DNA of 40,866 nt from Candidatus Stoquefichus massiliensis AP9 (lineage in GTDB: Bacteria; Bacillota_I; Bacilli_A; Erysipelotrichales; Coprobacillaceae). The first letter of the stretch is position 1, and each line of letters opens with the position of its first letter. This document shows, piece by piece, positions 30,950-39,842 of the stretch. The stretch covers positions 275,643 through 316,508 of the forward strand of contig NZ_HG005286.1 of the NCBI RefSeq assembly GCF_000455285.1, written 5' to 3'. Both the position numbers and the translations under genes were made by a program. Below the pieces are notes generated by a model. That model was not told where the DNA came from. It was given only the letters and a program-made list of their open reading frames with translations, and ran no database searches.

Positions 30950-31630
30950 ATGACAAGTGATGAATTAGCAAGTATGTTTGATCACACATTTTTAAAGGCA
31001 TATGCAACTGATCAGGATTTTGAAAAATTATGTGGGGAAGCAAAGACAATAGGTGCTGCTATGGTTGCGATTAATAGTGAACCTGTAAAGTTATGTAAAA
31101 AATTATTAGAAGGGACAAATGTTCATGTAGGAGCTGCTATATCATTTCCATTGGGGCAAACAGCAATAGAAGTAAAGATTGCTGAAACAAAGAAGGCAAT
31201 TGAAGATGGCGCAGATGAAATTGATTATGTCATTAATGTTGGTAAAGCGAAGATGCATGATTGGGATTATATTGAAAAAGAAATGAAAAGTATTGTATCA
31301 GTTTGTAGAGAACACTATGTTTTATCTAAGGTTATTTTTGAAAATTGTTATTTAGAGAAAGATGAAATCAAACAATTAGCTTTAATAGCAAAAAAAGTAA
31401 AACCAGATTATATCAAAACAAGTACTGGATTTGGTACTGGTGGTGCATTAGAAGAAGATGTTCGTTTAATGAAGGAAACGGTTGGAGATGAAGTCCAAGT
31501 CAAAGCAGCAGGTGGAATTCGTGATTGGAAAACATGTGAAGCGATGATAAAAGCAGGCGCAACGCGTATTGGAACAAGCAGTTCATTAAAAATATTAGAA
31601 GAATTTGAGGATGACGTTATATCTGATTGA
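30950..31630 (+). CDS. deoC: Deoxyribose-phosphate aldolase family protein (DeoC-like)
   Basis: A 226-residue TIM-barrel aldolase. The Schiff-base lysine is Lys156 (DYIKTSTGFG), with Asp92 (EIDYVINVG) and Lys185 (VKAAGGIR) completing the active site. The usual CVNP stretch after strand 2 reads AINSEP, and the Asn of that motif is retained in shifted context. No other deoxynucleoside genes (deoD, pdp, deoB) are near, so the substrate could differ from deoxyribose-5-P. GGAGGATA precedes the start. Confidence 0.85.
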   Translation: MTSDELASMFDHTFLKAYATDQDFEKLCGEAKTIGAAMVAINSEPVKLCKKLLEGTNVHVGAAISFPLGQTAIEVKIAETKKAIEDGADEIDYVINVGKAKMHDWDYIEKEMKSIVSVCREHYVLSKVIFENCYLEKDEIKQLALIAKKVKPDYIKTSTGFGTGGALEEDVRLMKETVGDEVQVKAAGGIRDWKTCEAMIKAGATRIGTSSSLKILEEFEDDVISD

Positions 31631-31643
31631 TATAGCGTTTTTT
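31614..31643 (+). terminator. Terminator overlapping the end of deoC
   Basis: ACGTTATATC and GATATAGCGT pair with one G-T wobble over a 5-base loop, followed by a T run. Confidence 0.75.
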
Positions 31644-31724
31644 ATTTCCTCCTACTTTTTTGTAAAAAGTATATTTAATATCTTCCAAGTATAAATATGT
31701 AAATTCTAGAGTTAAATATTACCA

Positions 31725-31764
31725 TTGAGGTGTTTTTGACACTATATTACAATAAAGTTGTAAA
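31725..31764 (+). promoter_or_regulatory. Promoter of PTS system 2
   Basis: Two overlapping readings exist: TTGAGG (31725-31730), 17 bases, TACAAT (31748-31753); or TTGACA (31736-31741), 17 bases, TGTAAA (31759-31764). No copy of the system 1 operator is seen here. Confidence 0.45.
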
Positions 31765-31787
31765 AAAACTTAGAGGAGGAAAAGAAA

Positions 31788-32594
31788 ATGAGCTTATTAC
31801 AAGCACTATTACTTGCACTTTGGGCTGGATTTTGTTCTTACGATGATCAAGGACCCCAAATGTTTCGTAGACCATTATTAGTTGGTCCAATTGCAGGTAT
31901 TATTTTAGGGGACATTACATCAGGGCTTATCGTATCAGCAACATTAGAATTGATGTGGATGGGATTAGGTAATATGGCAGGATATAAAACACCTGACATG
32001 ATTATTGGAACAATAGTAGGTATTACAGTATCTATTCAAACAGGAACAGGTACAAGTCCTGAAGGAATTGCTGCAGGAGTCGCTGCTGCAACAACAGTTG
32101 CAGTCTTAGCACAACAATTATTATTAGTCTTTGATTTTATTAGACAAGCATTTGCACCTTGGGCAGATCGTTTAGCATTAACTGGTAACTTTCATTCTAT
32201 TTTAAAGATCAATGCAGTTGCAGTATTATTACAAGCATCTGTAAGAGCTGTACCAACTTTCCTTGTTGTATATTTTTCAAATGGGGTAGTTGAACAATTA
32301 TTAAAAGTAATTCCAACAAATATTTTATCTGGTTTAAGTGTTGCTTCAGGTTTACTTCCAGCTATAGGTCTTTCTATTTTAATGACAATGATGATGAAAG
32401 GTTTCTTCTGGCCATTCTTATTATTAGGATTTGCTTTAGCAACATACTTAGAATTGAATATTTTATCAATTACATTAATCTCTTTAGCATTCGCAATGAT
32501 CTATTCATTAATAATGGAAGTGAAAGATAGGCAAAATGATATGCCAAAAGCAGTTAATCAAATTGATGATGAGGAAGGAGAATATGATCTATGA
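31788..32594 (+). CDS. PTS mannose-class EIIC component (system 2)
   Basis: A 268-residue membrane permease subunit (LLQALLLALWAGFCSYDDQGPQ at the start, then GDITSGLIVSATLELMWMG). It is only distantly like the system 1 EIIC, so this is a different subfamily and not a recent duplicate. AGAGGAGGA precedes the start. It overlaps the EIID start by 4 bases. No defect is seen in this gene. Confidence 0.92.
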   Translation: MSLLQALLLALWAGFCSYDDQGPQMFRRPLLVGPIAGIILGDITSGLIVSATLELMWMGLGNMAGYKTPDMIIGTIVGITVSIQTGTGTSPEGIAAGVAAATTVAVLAQQLLLVFDFIRQAFAPWADRLALTGNFHSILKINAVAVLLQASVRAVPTFLVVYFSNGVVEQLLKVIPTNILSGLSVASGLLPAIGLSILMTMMMKGFFWPFLLLGFALATYLELNILSITLISLAFAMIYSLIMEVKDRQNDMPKAVNQIDDEEGEYDL

Positions 32595-33439
32595 GCAAGA
32601 CAAATGCAAATGAAGTCAAAGGAACTTATCGTATTCTTTCTAAAAGTGATATTAGAAAAATGTTCTTACGTTTACAGCTTTTTGGATTAGGGATTACGGC
32701 AACACAATCAGGTTATCAGGCGATTGGATTTATGACAGCTGTTGCACCCGTTTTAGATAAACTTTATAAAGATGCTGATAAAGAGACAAGAAAACGTGCA
32801 ATGCAACGTCATTTAACAATGTTCTTATCACAAAATACAGCAACTGGTATGATTTTAGGCATTACAGCTGCTTTAGAAGAAACAACAAGTGAAGATGAAA
32901 AAGAAGCAGTTGTAGCAGTTAAGGCAGGTATGATGGGTCCATTAGCAGGAATTGGAGATAGTGTTTTTAAGATTACAATTTAAGCAATTGCTGGTTCAGT
33001 AGGAGCAGCTTATGCTTTACAAGGAAATTTTATTGGACCAATCTTAATGTTCTTAATTTATAATGTAATTAATGTTGGTATTAAATATTATGGAACGGTT
33101 CTTGGTTATGAAAAAGGTGTTGAATATATTAACAGTGGTGAACAGGCCAAAGTTATGCAAAAGATTATTAATGTTGCTACAATGGTTGGAGTTATTGTTA
33201 TTGGAGCTTTAATTGGATCATATGTTAAAGTGAATATTGGAACAGAATTGAAAGTTAATGAGACAGTTGTCAGTATTCAACAATTATTAGATGGTGTTAT
33301 GCCTAAATTATTACCATTATTATTAACAGTTGGATTGTATAAAGTGAATACAAAAATGCCTAGAAAATATTTAATTTTCTTAATCTTTGGATTATTAATT
33401 GTAGGAACAATCTTAGCTGTGTTAGGAGTGTTGGTATAA
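32591..33439 (+). pseudogene. PTS mannose-class EIID component (system 2), interrupted by an in-frame TAA
   Basis: A single EIID reading frame of 283 codons has a TAA at 32981-32983 (codon 131). The part before encodes 130 residues ending MGPLAGIGDSVFKITI. The part after continues in the same frame (AIAGSVGAAYALQGNFIG) to the normal stop at 33439, one base before EIIA. Reading through gives a protein of the usual EIID length. The stop falls just after the conserved GIGD loop, so the short product would lack the membrane half. One base change (for example from CAA, AAA, GAA, TTA or TCA) explains it. It is either a recent nonsense mutation or a sequence error. Confidence 0.85.
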
Positions 33440-33440
33440 G

Positions 33441-33881
33441 ATGAGTTTATATTTATTTGTTGCAAGTCATGGTGAATTTGCAAAAGCTACAGTCGCAACT
33501 GCAGAAATGATTATTGGAAATAAACAGGATAATGTTGATACCATCTGTGTGACAGAAGGTCGTTCTTATGATGAATGTTTAGTAGAATTACAAGAGAAAT
33601 ATGATAGAATAAAAGATAGTGTGGATGGTGTTGTGATATTAACTGATATTTATGGTGGAACACCTGCGAATATTGCAACTTATATGGCTTTGTCTTTTGA
33701 TAATATTCTTGTTTATTCAGGATGTTCAGTTCCACTCTTGTTAGAGTATCTTTTGAGTCATCCACAAACATTACAGGAAGCAATGCAAACGATAGATAAT
33801 GCTATACCTAATGTTGTTATTAACATTAGTCAAAAATTAAAGGAGGTTAATGAAAATGCCGATAATATCGACTCGTATTGA
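33441..33881 (+). CDS. PTS mannose-class EIIA component (system 2)
   Basis: A 146-residue IIA-Man protein. The phosphorylated histidine is His10 (FVASHGEFA) and the loop VVILTDIYGGTPANIA is canonical, unlike system 1. It begins one base after the EIID stop, and its end overlaps the EIIB gene by 26 bases. It remains intact although EIID upstream is interrupted, so polarity could reduce its translation. Confidence 0.92.
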   Translation: MSLYLFVASHGEFAKATVATAEMIIGNKQDNVDTICVTEGRSYDECLVELQEKYDRIKDSVDGVVILTDIYGGTPANIATYMALSFDNILVYSGCSVPLLLEYLLSHPQTLQEAMQTIDNAIPNVVINISQKLKEVNENADNIDSY

Positions 33882-34341
33882 TGATTGCTTGATTCATGGA
33901 CAAGTTGCTACATCATGGTTAAGCCATGTTGGTGCAACTCAAGTTATTTGTGTTAGCGATAAAGCTGCTAAGAATCCAGTTCAGGCACAAGTTTTAAAAA
34001 TGGCTGCTCCAGAATATATTGTTCATGTCTTTGGAGTAGATCAGTTTATTAAGATTTATCAGAAAAATCCTATTAAGAAAACGACATTCTTAATTTTAGG
34101 AAGTACTTTAGATGCTTTACGTTTAAAACATGGTGGTGTAGATATTGATAGAATCAATTTTGGAGGAATGCGTTCGGCTCCAGAAAGAACGATTACTTAT
34201 GCCCATGATCTATGGTTTACACAAGAAGAATTAGATGCTATTGATCAGTTATTTGCTGAAGGAATTCAGATTGATTATCAAGTTGCAGCATATGATTCAC
34301 CAACTGATTTAAGAGAATATATTAAGAAAGCTAAAGGATAG
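33856..34341 (+). CDS. PTS mannose-class EIIB component (system 2)
   Basis: A 161-residue IIB-Man/Sor protein; STRIDDCLIHGQV holds the phosphorylated His14, with Cys in place of the common Arg before Leu. GINFGGMR-type stretch RINFGGMRSA is typical of the family. The ATG at 33856 has normal spacing from AAAGGAGG, while the ATG at 33850 is too close. The phosphatase-like gene follows after 4 bases. Confidence 0.92.
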   Translation: MPIISTRIDDCLIHGQVATSWLSHVGATQVICVSDKAAKNPVQAQVLKMAAPEYIVHVFGVDQFIKIYQKNPIKKTTFLILGSTLDALRLKHGGVDIDRINFGGMRSAPERTITYAHDLWFTQEELDAIDQLFAEGIQIDYQVAAYDSPTDLREYIKKAKG

Positions 34342-34345
34342 AATT

Positions 34346-35407
34346 ATGAATATTCGCTTTGTTGAAGCTTTTTATATCAATGAATCAGAGAATGAATTGA
34401 TTATTCATTCTCCTGATGATATATCAAACTATCAAGTCTATTGGACATATGATCAGCATATCCACACATTAAATAAAACATTTCTCTTTGAAAGCAATCA
34501 AAAACAAGTCAAATTTAATTTTCAATATCCTCGAGATCGACGTGTTTATTTTATCATTCATTTTGATAATGGACCAACTCTAATCTTTGGTCATCGTATT
34601 CTCCCTATAGATGGTCTTTATAACTGTAGAGATATTGGTGGTTATTTAACAGAAGATGGTAAACGTATTAAATGGGGTGTAGGATATCGTTCTGATTATC
34701 TTTATTATTTAAAAGACAGCAGCTTAGAATATATGAAGAATTTAGGTGTCCAGACAATCATTGATTTTCGTTCTCAAAAAGAAGTTGAAGATAGTCCTAA
34801 TCGACATATTGGGGAAAAGCAATCTTATATATGTGATCCCAATGCCCATATTGCAGAAGCAGCAGGTGTTTTACAATCTGGTCATACAAAAGAAAGTCAT
34901 GTGGCAATGAGTGAAGAAATGAAGCAAAAAATAATCTCTGGTAAATTAACTGGAGACCAAAAAATGATAGATCAGCAATTACGTTTTGCAACTGAAAAAA
35001 CAAGTCAAGAAGCATATCGTCATACTCTTCAAATATTAGCCAAAGCTGAAAACAATCCAAGCTTACAACATTGTCGTGGTGGTAAAGACAGAACTGGTTT
35101 TGGATTAATGTTATTAGAAGGAATACTAGGTGTTTCTAAAGAAGATATGTTATATGATTATCTTTTAACAGCAAAAGCACGAAAAGAAAAAAACAAATTA
35201 TATTATCAAAGATTTTTAGAAGAATCTCAAAATGAGATTGTTGCTCAATATATGTATTCATTATTTGATGCAAGAGAAAGTTATATTCTTGCATCAATGA
35301 ATAAAATCTTAGAAGAGTATTCATCAATTCAAGATTATGCTCAAAAAGTTTTAGGAATCACTGATGATGAAATTGAACAGTTAAAGGCAATTTTTTTAGA
35401 ATCATAG
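34346..35407 (+). CDS. Tyrosine-protein phosphatase family protein (DSP/LMW-unrelated, Y_phosphatase3 type)
   Basis: A 353-residue protein. Residues 1-85 form an N-terminal beta-rich domain I do not recognise. From about residue 87 it resembles the bacterial tyrosine/lipid phosphatase family (DGLYNCRDIGGYLTEDGKRIKWG, then TIIDFRSQKEVED). The P-loop HCRGGKDRTG carries catalytic Cys243. Such enzymes act on phosphotyrosine, phosphoinositides or other phosphate esters. It is the last gene of the PTS system 2 operon, which is unusual and suggests a sugar-phosphate or regulatory phosphatase. Confidence 0.85.
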   Translation: MNIRFVEAFYINESENELIIHSPDDISNYQVYWTYDQHIHTLNKTFLFESNQKQVKFNFQYPRDRRVYFIIHFDNGPTLIFGHRILPIDGLYNCRDIGGYLTEDGKRIKWGVGYRSDYLYYLKDSSLEYMKNLGVQTIIDFRSQKEVEDSPNRHIGEKQSYICDPNAHIAEAAGVLQSGHTKESHVAMSEEMKQKIISGKLTGDQKMIDQQLRFATEKTSQEAYRHTLQILAKAENNPSLQHCRGGKDRTGFGLMLLEGILGVSKEDMLYDYLLTAKARKEKNKLYYQRFLEESQNEIVAQYMYSLFDARESYILASMNKILEEYSSIQDYAQKVLGITDDEIEQLKAIFLES

Positions 35408-35430
35408 GTAACTCAAGTGGGTTACCTTTT
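35406..35430 (+). terminator. Terminator after PTS system 2 operon
   Basis: AGGTAAC (35406-35412) and GTTACCT (35421-35427) form a 7-bp stem followed by T residues. It includes the stop codon's last bases. Confidence 0.82.
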
Positions 35431-35449
35431 CCCATATTTTCTTGTTTTA

Positions 35450-35458
35450 TGTTATAAT
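35450..35458 (+). promoter_or_regulatory. Extended -10 promoter of the PRD-type regulator gene
   Basis: TGTTATAAT (35450-35458) has the extended TG element; no clear -35 box is seen. Confidence 0.5.
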
Positions 35459-35484
35459 GATGATGGTTTAAAAAAGAGGTTATT

Positions 35485-37333
35485 ATGTTAAATTTAGAAA
35501 CAAGACAAATCCAAATACTATCTATACTTTTAGGGCAGGATTATATCTCCTTAGAACAACTTATCGCATTAGGACATTTTTCGCAAAATACCATTTTATC
35601 AGAAATTCATGATATTAATGATGTCTTTAAAAACTCAGATTTTCATTGCCAGATTATTAATCATCGTGGAAAAGGATATACTTTGCAATATGAACCATCT
35701 CAAAAACAAATGATTCAAAAGTTAAAAAAACATTGTCACTTATATTTAAGTATACCTAATCATTCTACAGTGTCTAATTACGAAAGAGTTATCTATCTAT
35801 TAAGATATTTTATATATCAAAGGCAGAATATTAAATCAGAAGGATTAGCTCAAAAAATGTCTGTTAGTCTTGCAACACTCAATAAAGATTTAAGAATTGT
35901 TAGAAATATTTTATCGAAGTATCATATTACGATAGAATCTGTACCTTATTATGGTATGCATTTAAAAGGACAAGAACTTTCAATAAGAAGTTGTTTTATA
36001 GATTATTGTGATGTATATATTATTAACGAAGAGAATATATTTCCACAATATTTTATGGAACAATTTGATTTGACATATGAAAAATTTTTTCGGATATATG
36101 ATGATATAAGAACTATTTTGATTCAACAGAACATAGGTGTTGATGAATTTGGTATAAGAAGACTTGCTTTGTATATTTTAACATTACCTATTTTGAGTTA
36201 TCATTCTCAAGATATTAATGAAATAGAAATTGATTTTCAGCATCCATTAAAATTATTGCTTCATAAATATAATTTACATCTTTCTTTACAAGAAGATACC
36301 TTGCTTTCCATTTTCTTTTTATCAGTTCTTGATATTTCTGAAATGAAAGATTATGAGAAAAACTCAAATGAATTCCATAATTGCATTCGTAAACTATATG
36401 AAATAAGTGGTCTTTATATTGAATTAGATTCTTCTTTGTATGTGTTTATCAAACAGGTAGTAAATAAAGTTGTTCATTGTTATCAAAATGGTATATACTG
36501 TTATGCAGTTCCTCAATTTCTTAAAGAAAAAAATAAGAAGAGAAATAAGCTCTTATTCATTTTCCCAATATATTATTCATTCTATATTACCAAAAGAAAC
36601 AATGCTTTCATATGATTATCTCTTTTATGAAATTGCTATTAAATTATATGCAATTGTTTATAATGTGAGAAACGAATATTATCCATGTCGTGCTTTGGTT
36701 GTCAGTGGGTTTGGTAAAAACTATGCAAAGGTTGCATGTGAGCGACTTAAGAGATCACTTACAAAAGTAGATTATATACCTTGTTATGAATATGAATTAG
36801 AGAAAATAGATTTTACCCATTATGATTTTGTTTTGGCATATGATGTGAATGATATAAATCTCAAAAATATTCCTGTTCCTGTCTATGAAGATAAAATGGA
36901 TAGTATTAATCAATCTTCTATAAGAATATGGTCAGATCATGTTGCGAAAAAGAGAAAAATAAAAGTTTTACGTCCTTATTTAGATTATCCTGTTTATTCT
37001 ACAATACTGGATTCAGCTCAAATGATAGATATTATTATTGATGCATTTATGAATAAAGGATATATATTACCTGAGTCACGTTCTTCTTTTAAAGGGTTAT
37101 TATATCAGCTTATATATGATGGGTTATATGATCAATCATCAGGAATAAAAATTATAACATTGTTTACGAATCAGGATATTGGTTTTAAATATTTTGCTTT
37201 TAGTTTAAAGGAACCTGTTTTCATTGATGGTGGGAAAATCGTTTTATTACATTTTCTTTTTATGAATACATCAAATGGTTCTATTGTTATTAAAAATGGT
37301 GATTCTGAACTTCATAGATATTTTAATTTATAG
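35485..37333 (+). pseudogene. PRD/PTS-type transcriptional regulator, frameshifted at an A7 tract
   Basis: The N-terminal frame runs from 35485 and leaves its homologous sequence near 36530; the C-terminal part continues in the next frame to 37333. Removing one A from the A7 run at 36527-36533 joins them into about 615 residues. The joined protein has two helix-turn-helix domains (1-70 and 90-165), PRD-like domains (about 180-395), an EIIB-like domain (400-490, LVVSGFGKNYAKV, lacking the phospho-cysteine) and an EIIA-like end. This is the layout of MtlR/LicR/Mga-type activators of PTS operons. Both halves lack other stops, so the lesion is recent, a switch, or a sequencing error. Confidence 0.8.
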
Positions 37334-37357
37334 AAAAATGGGCTAATGCCCATTTTT
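37334..37357. terminator. Bidirectional terminator between the regulator and PstS-like genes
   Basis: AAAAATGGGC, TAAT and GCCCATTTTT form a symmetric hairpin with A/T tails on both strands. It serves both convergent genes. Confidence 0.9.
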
Positions 37358-38780
37358 AGTTTAATGCAGAGTAACCTGTTTGTTCAATTATATATTGACC
37401 TTGTCGAGAAAGAAGATATTCTTTGAGTTTCTTTACATTTTCTTTTTGATTAGATTTAAGTGTTACACAGTATAGATAAGTTGATAGAGGGTAAGATTGA
37501 TTTTTAATATTTTCAGAGGTTGGATAGATACTATCAATAGAAAGAATCTTGACATTATCTTCCTGATTTAAACCTTCTAAGAAATATTTAAAAGTATAGC
37601 CGATTGCTCCTTTTTCATTTTTATATTCAGCCACTTCTTCAATAATACCACTCATTGCTGATACCATCTCATAAGTCAATGGTTCCTTTAAAGATACATC
37701 GCCCATAAAAGAATTCATCATTGCTTGACTTCCAGATCTCTCTGGTCTTTGAAATGCAATAATATCATGATTCTTTCCATTTAATTCTTTCCAATTCAGA
37801 ATATCTCCATGATATATATCTTTGATTTGTTGTGATGTTAGATTTGATATGGGATTTTTTTGATTAACAAAGAATACAAAAGCTTCTTTACCAATGGGTG
37901 TATAATCAAGTTCAACACCTAATTCTTTAGCTTCATCTAATTGTGCTTTGGAAGGTTTTGATCCAAAAAACATATCTATTTCTTTATTAAACAATCTTGT
38001 ATAGCCAATAGATGTATTGGTAAAAGAAACAATCTTTCCATTCGTATAAGCATAGTCACTTTTATAACGCAATTCAATTTTATCAATATCTCTGTAAACT
38101 GTTTTAGCAATGGCACTATATACGGGATAGCATGCTTCTGCTCCATCAAGATAAGGCATTTCATCTTCAGTTTCAATGATAAGTGTACTTGGTTCATTAA
38201 GTGTGACAAGTTTGCTGTTTTTAGCATAAGGTGTATAATCTGTTAAATCAGTACTCGAATATCCATTCATGTATTTGAACTGATGTCCACCTTTGTATTT
38301 CACTGAGTTACTATTTAAATAAAGATATGTATTCATAAAAAGTAAACATAAACAAATTGCCATGATTGGTATAAATCTTTTCTTAAAATCAAAGGGTTTC
38401 ACCATAATATAAGATATAACAGTATTAAAGAGAAGCAGACAAATAATACCAAAATAAAAAGTAAGAAAATCATTAGTAAATATGGTTAATAGAAAAAATG
38501 GAAAAGAAACGATTTGAAATAGACTCCAGATTGATGAAGAAAGATATCCTTTAGAAACCCATAAACAAATAACCAGACTACATAAAGCAATCAAAGCCAT
38601 TGTCATGTTAACATAAACATGTTCCTTCTGAAGTTTGTTTTTCTTATATTTATAATAATAGAAAAACAGAAAAATTGGCATAAAGAATAACCATACTTGA
38701 CCAAAAACAACTCCAAATAAAGTTAAACAGAAATGCAGCAAAACATATTGAAAAACAAATATTTTAAAATATATAAACAT
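37356..38780 (-). CDS. Membrane-anchored PstS-like substrate-binding protein
   Basis: A 474-residue protein. The first 155 residues hold about six hydrophobic segments with short loops. Residues about 200-474 match a phosphate/PstS-type periplasmic-binding fold: YPVYSAIAK near the start, DMFFGSKPS, LTSQQIKDIYHGDILNWKEL, and RPERSGSQAMM, the phosphate-contacting stretch. No pst ABC genes are next to it. A normal PstS is a lipoprotein; a multi-pass anchor is unusual and suggests a sensor or a scavenging role. It is a single gene with its own terminator. Confidence 0.78.
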   Translation of the reverse strand: MFIYFKIFVFQYVLLHFCLTLFGVVFGQVWLFFMPIFLFFYYYKYKKNKLQKEHVYVNMTMALIALCSLVICLWVSKGYLSSSIWSLFQIVSFPFFLLTIFTNDFLTFYFGIICLLLFNTVISYIMVKPFDFKKRFIPIMAICLCLLFMNTYLYLNSNSVKYKGGHQFKYMNGYSSTDLTDYTPYAKNSKLVTLNEPSTLIIETEDEMPYLDGAEACYPVYSAIAKTVYRDIDKIELRYKSDYAYTNGKIVSFTNTSIGYTRLFNKEIDMFFGSKPSKAQLDEAKELGVELDYTPIGKEAFVFFVNQKNPISNLTSQQIKDIYHGDILNWKELNGKNHDIIAFQRPERSGSQAMMNSFMGDVSLKEPLTYEMVSAMSGIIEEVAEYKNEKGAIGYTFKYFLEGLNQEDNVKILSIDSIYPTSENIKNQSYPLSTYLYCVTLKSNQKENVKKLKEYLLSRQGQYIIEQTGYSALN

Positions 38781-38828
38781 GATTATTCCTCCTCTCTTTT
38801 ATTATAACAGAATAAAAATTTAGAACAC

Positions 38829-38855
38829 AAAAAAGAGTCATATAAAATAACTCTT
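38829..38855 (-). terminator. Terminator after the GNAT gene
   Basis: On the minus strand AAGAGTTAT and ATGACTCTT pair with one G-T wobble, followed by a T run. Confidence 0.8.
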
Positions 38856-39363
38856 AATGTATCATTATTTTTCCTTTGATATTTTTTAAAGCATTAGGAA
38901 TTAGCTCACAGGCTAATACAAATTGATTAGGAATATCAGAATCATTAATAATGTTGAATTCATTTGTTTGGCGATAACCAAATCTTCCATAATAATCTGG
39001 ATTACCAACAAGAAATGATGTAGTATATCCCATTTCTAATGCCCTTTTATGAGCATAATGCATTAAAGCCTGACCAATGCCTTGATGACGATGGTTGATG
39101 TCTACACATAATGGAGCAACTAATACACCAGTCAATATTCCATCCTCCAGTTGTATAGATTGTTTTGTCATCATAATATGACCAATAATTTCATGATCCT
39201 CTTCAGCGATGAATTCTAGTTCAGGAATAAATGTATCACCAGCACGTAAATTTAATACAAAATCTTGTTCAGTTCCATCTTTCACTTCAGCAGTTGAGAA
39301 AGCTATTTGGATAAACGTATATAGATTTTGATAATCTGTAGATTTAACAGTTCTTATTTTCAT
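38854..39363 (-). CDS. GNAT family N-acetyltransferase
   Basis: A 169-residue acetyltransferase. The acetyl-CoA loop is RHQGIGQALM after VAPLCVDINH, and the C-terminal GNPDYYGRFGYRQTNEF is typical of the YhbS-like group. The substrate is not known. The start at 39363 follows the stop of the CoA-binding gene by 7 bases without a clear ribosome site, suggesting coupled translation; an in-frame TTG at 39384 is an alternative. Confidence 0.87.
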   Translation of the reverse strand: MKIRTVKSTDYQNLYTFIQIAFSTAEVKDGTEQDFVLNLRAGDTFIPELEFIAEEDHEIIGHIMMTKQSIQLEDGILTGVLVAPLCVDINHRHQGIGQALMHYAHKRALEMGYTTSFLVGNPDYYGRFGYRQTNEFNIINDSDIPNQFVLACELIPNALKNIKGKIMIH

Positions 39364-39370
39364 AGAGCGA

Positions 39371-39748
39371 CTACGCAGTCTCAACTAAAACACATGCTAA
39401 AATAGGTGTTATTCCTACGTTCTTCATGTATTTTAAGAGTTCATCATCATAAGTATTGGGTTGCATCCATGCATAATGTATACCTAAACCTGTCATTTCA
39501 TCAATATAATCATAAGCATATTTTTTATTGACTACAAAAACAACAACATCAATTGGTTTTTCAACGGATTCTAATGTTTGATACATATGATCTCCATCAA
39601 CCTCATTATAAACAGGAGAAATACCAGAAACATCATAACCTCTTTCTTTGAGCCTTTGATAAATTTTATAACCATATTTATCTTTGTTTTGAGAAACACC
39701 AATAACTGCAAAATGATAATATTTATTTAAGATATCTTTTGGATTCAT
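39371..39748 (-). CDS. CoA-binding domain protein (YccU-like)
   Basis: A 125-residue Rossmann-fold protein with one CoA_binding domain: FAVIGVSQNKDKYGYKIYQRLKERGYDVSGISP at the N-terminus and AWMQPNTYDDELL near the C-terminus. These small proteins bind CoA, and their cell role is not settled. GAGGTGAAA precedes the start. It is the first gene of an operon with the GNAT acetyltransferase, whose cofactor is acetyl-CoA. Confidence 0.88.
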   Translation of the reverse strand: MNPKDILNKYYHFAVIGVSQNKDKYGYKIYQRLKERGYDVSGISPVYNEVDGDHMYQTLESVEKPIDVVVFVVNKKYAYDYIDEMTGLGIHYAWMQPNTYDDELLKYMKNVGITPILACVLVETA

Positions 39749-39787
39749 AATTTCACCTCAACTCATTATAACATATATGAATTAAAA

Positions 39788-39816
39788 TTGATAATATTAT
39801 CATTTTGTGCTAAGAT
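39788..39816 (+). promoter_or_regulatory. Promoter of mnmG with palindrome over the -35 box
   Basis: TTGATA (39788-39793), 17 bases, TAAGAT (39811-39816). TGATAATATTATCA (39789-39802) is a perfect 14-bp palindrome covering the -35 box; AT-rich, so it may be chance. Confidence 0.5.
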
Positions 39817-39842
39817 GAATGCTAGTCAAAGGAGTGATAGAT

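Noticed and set aside
32981-32983. TAA in EIID as a recoded codon
   Set aside because: TAA ends many other genes here, and selenocysteine or pyrrolysine recoding uses other stop codons; no stem-loop element was noticed after it.
33047-33439. Second half of EIID as an independent gene
   Set aside because: It is in the same frame as the first half, has no ribosome site at its ATG and lacks the conserved N-terminal EIID region.
37976-38227. Open frame of 83 codons on the minus strand
   Set aside because: It lies wholly inside the PstS-like gene in another frame and has no family features.
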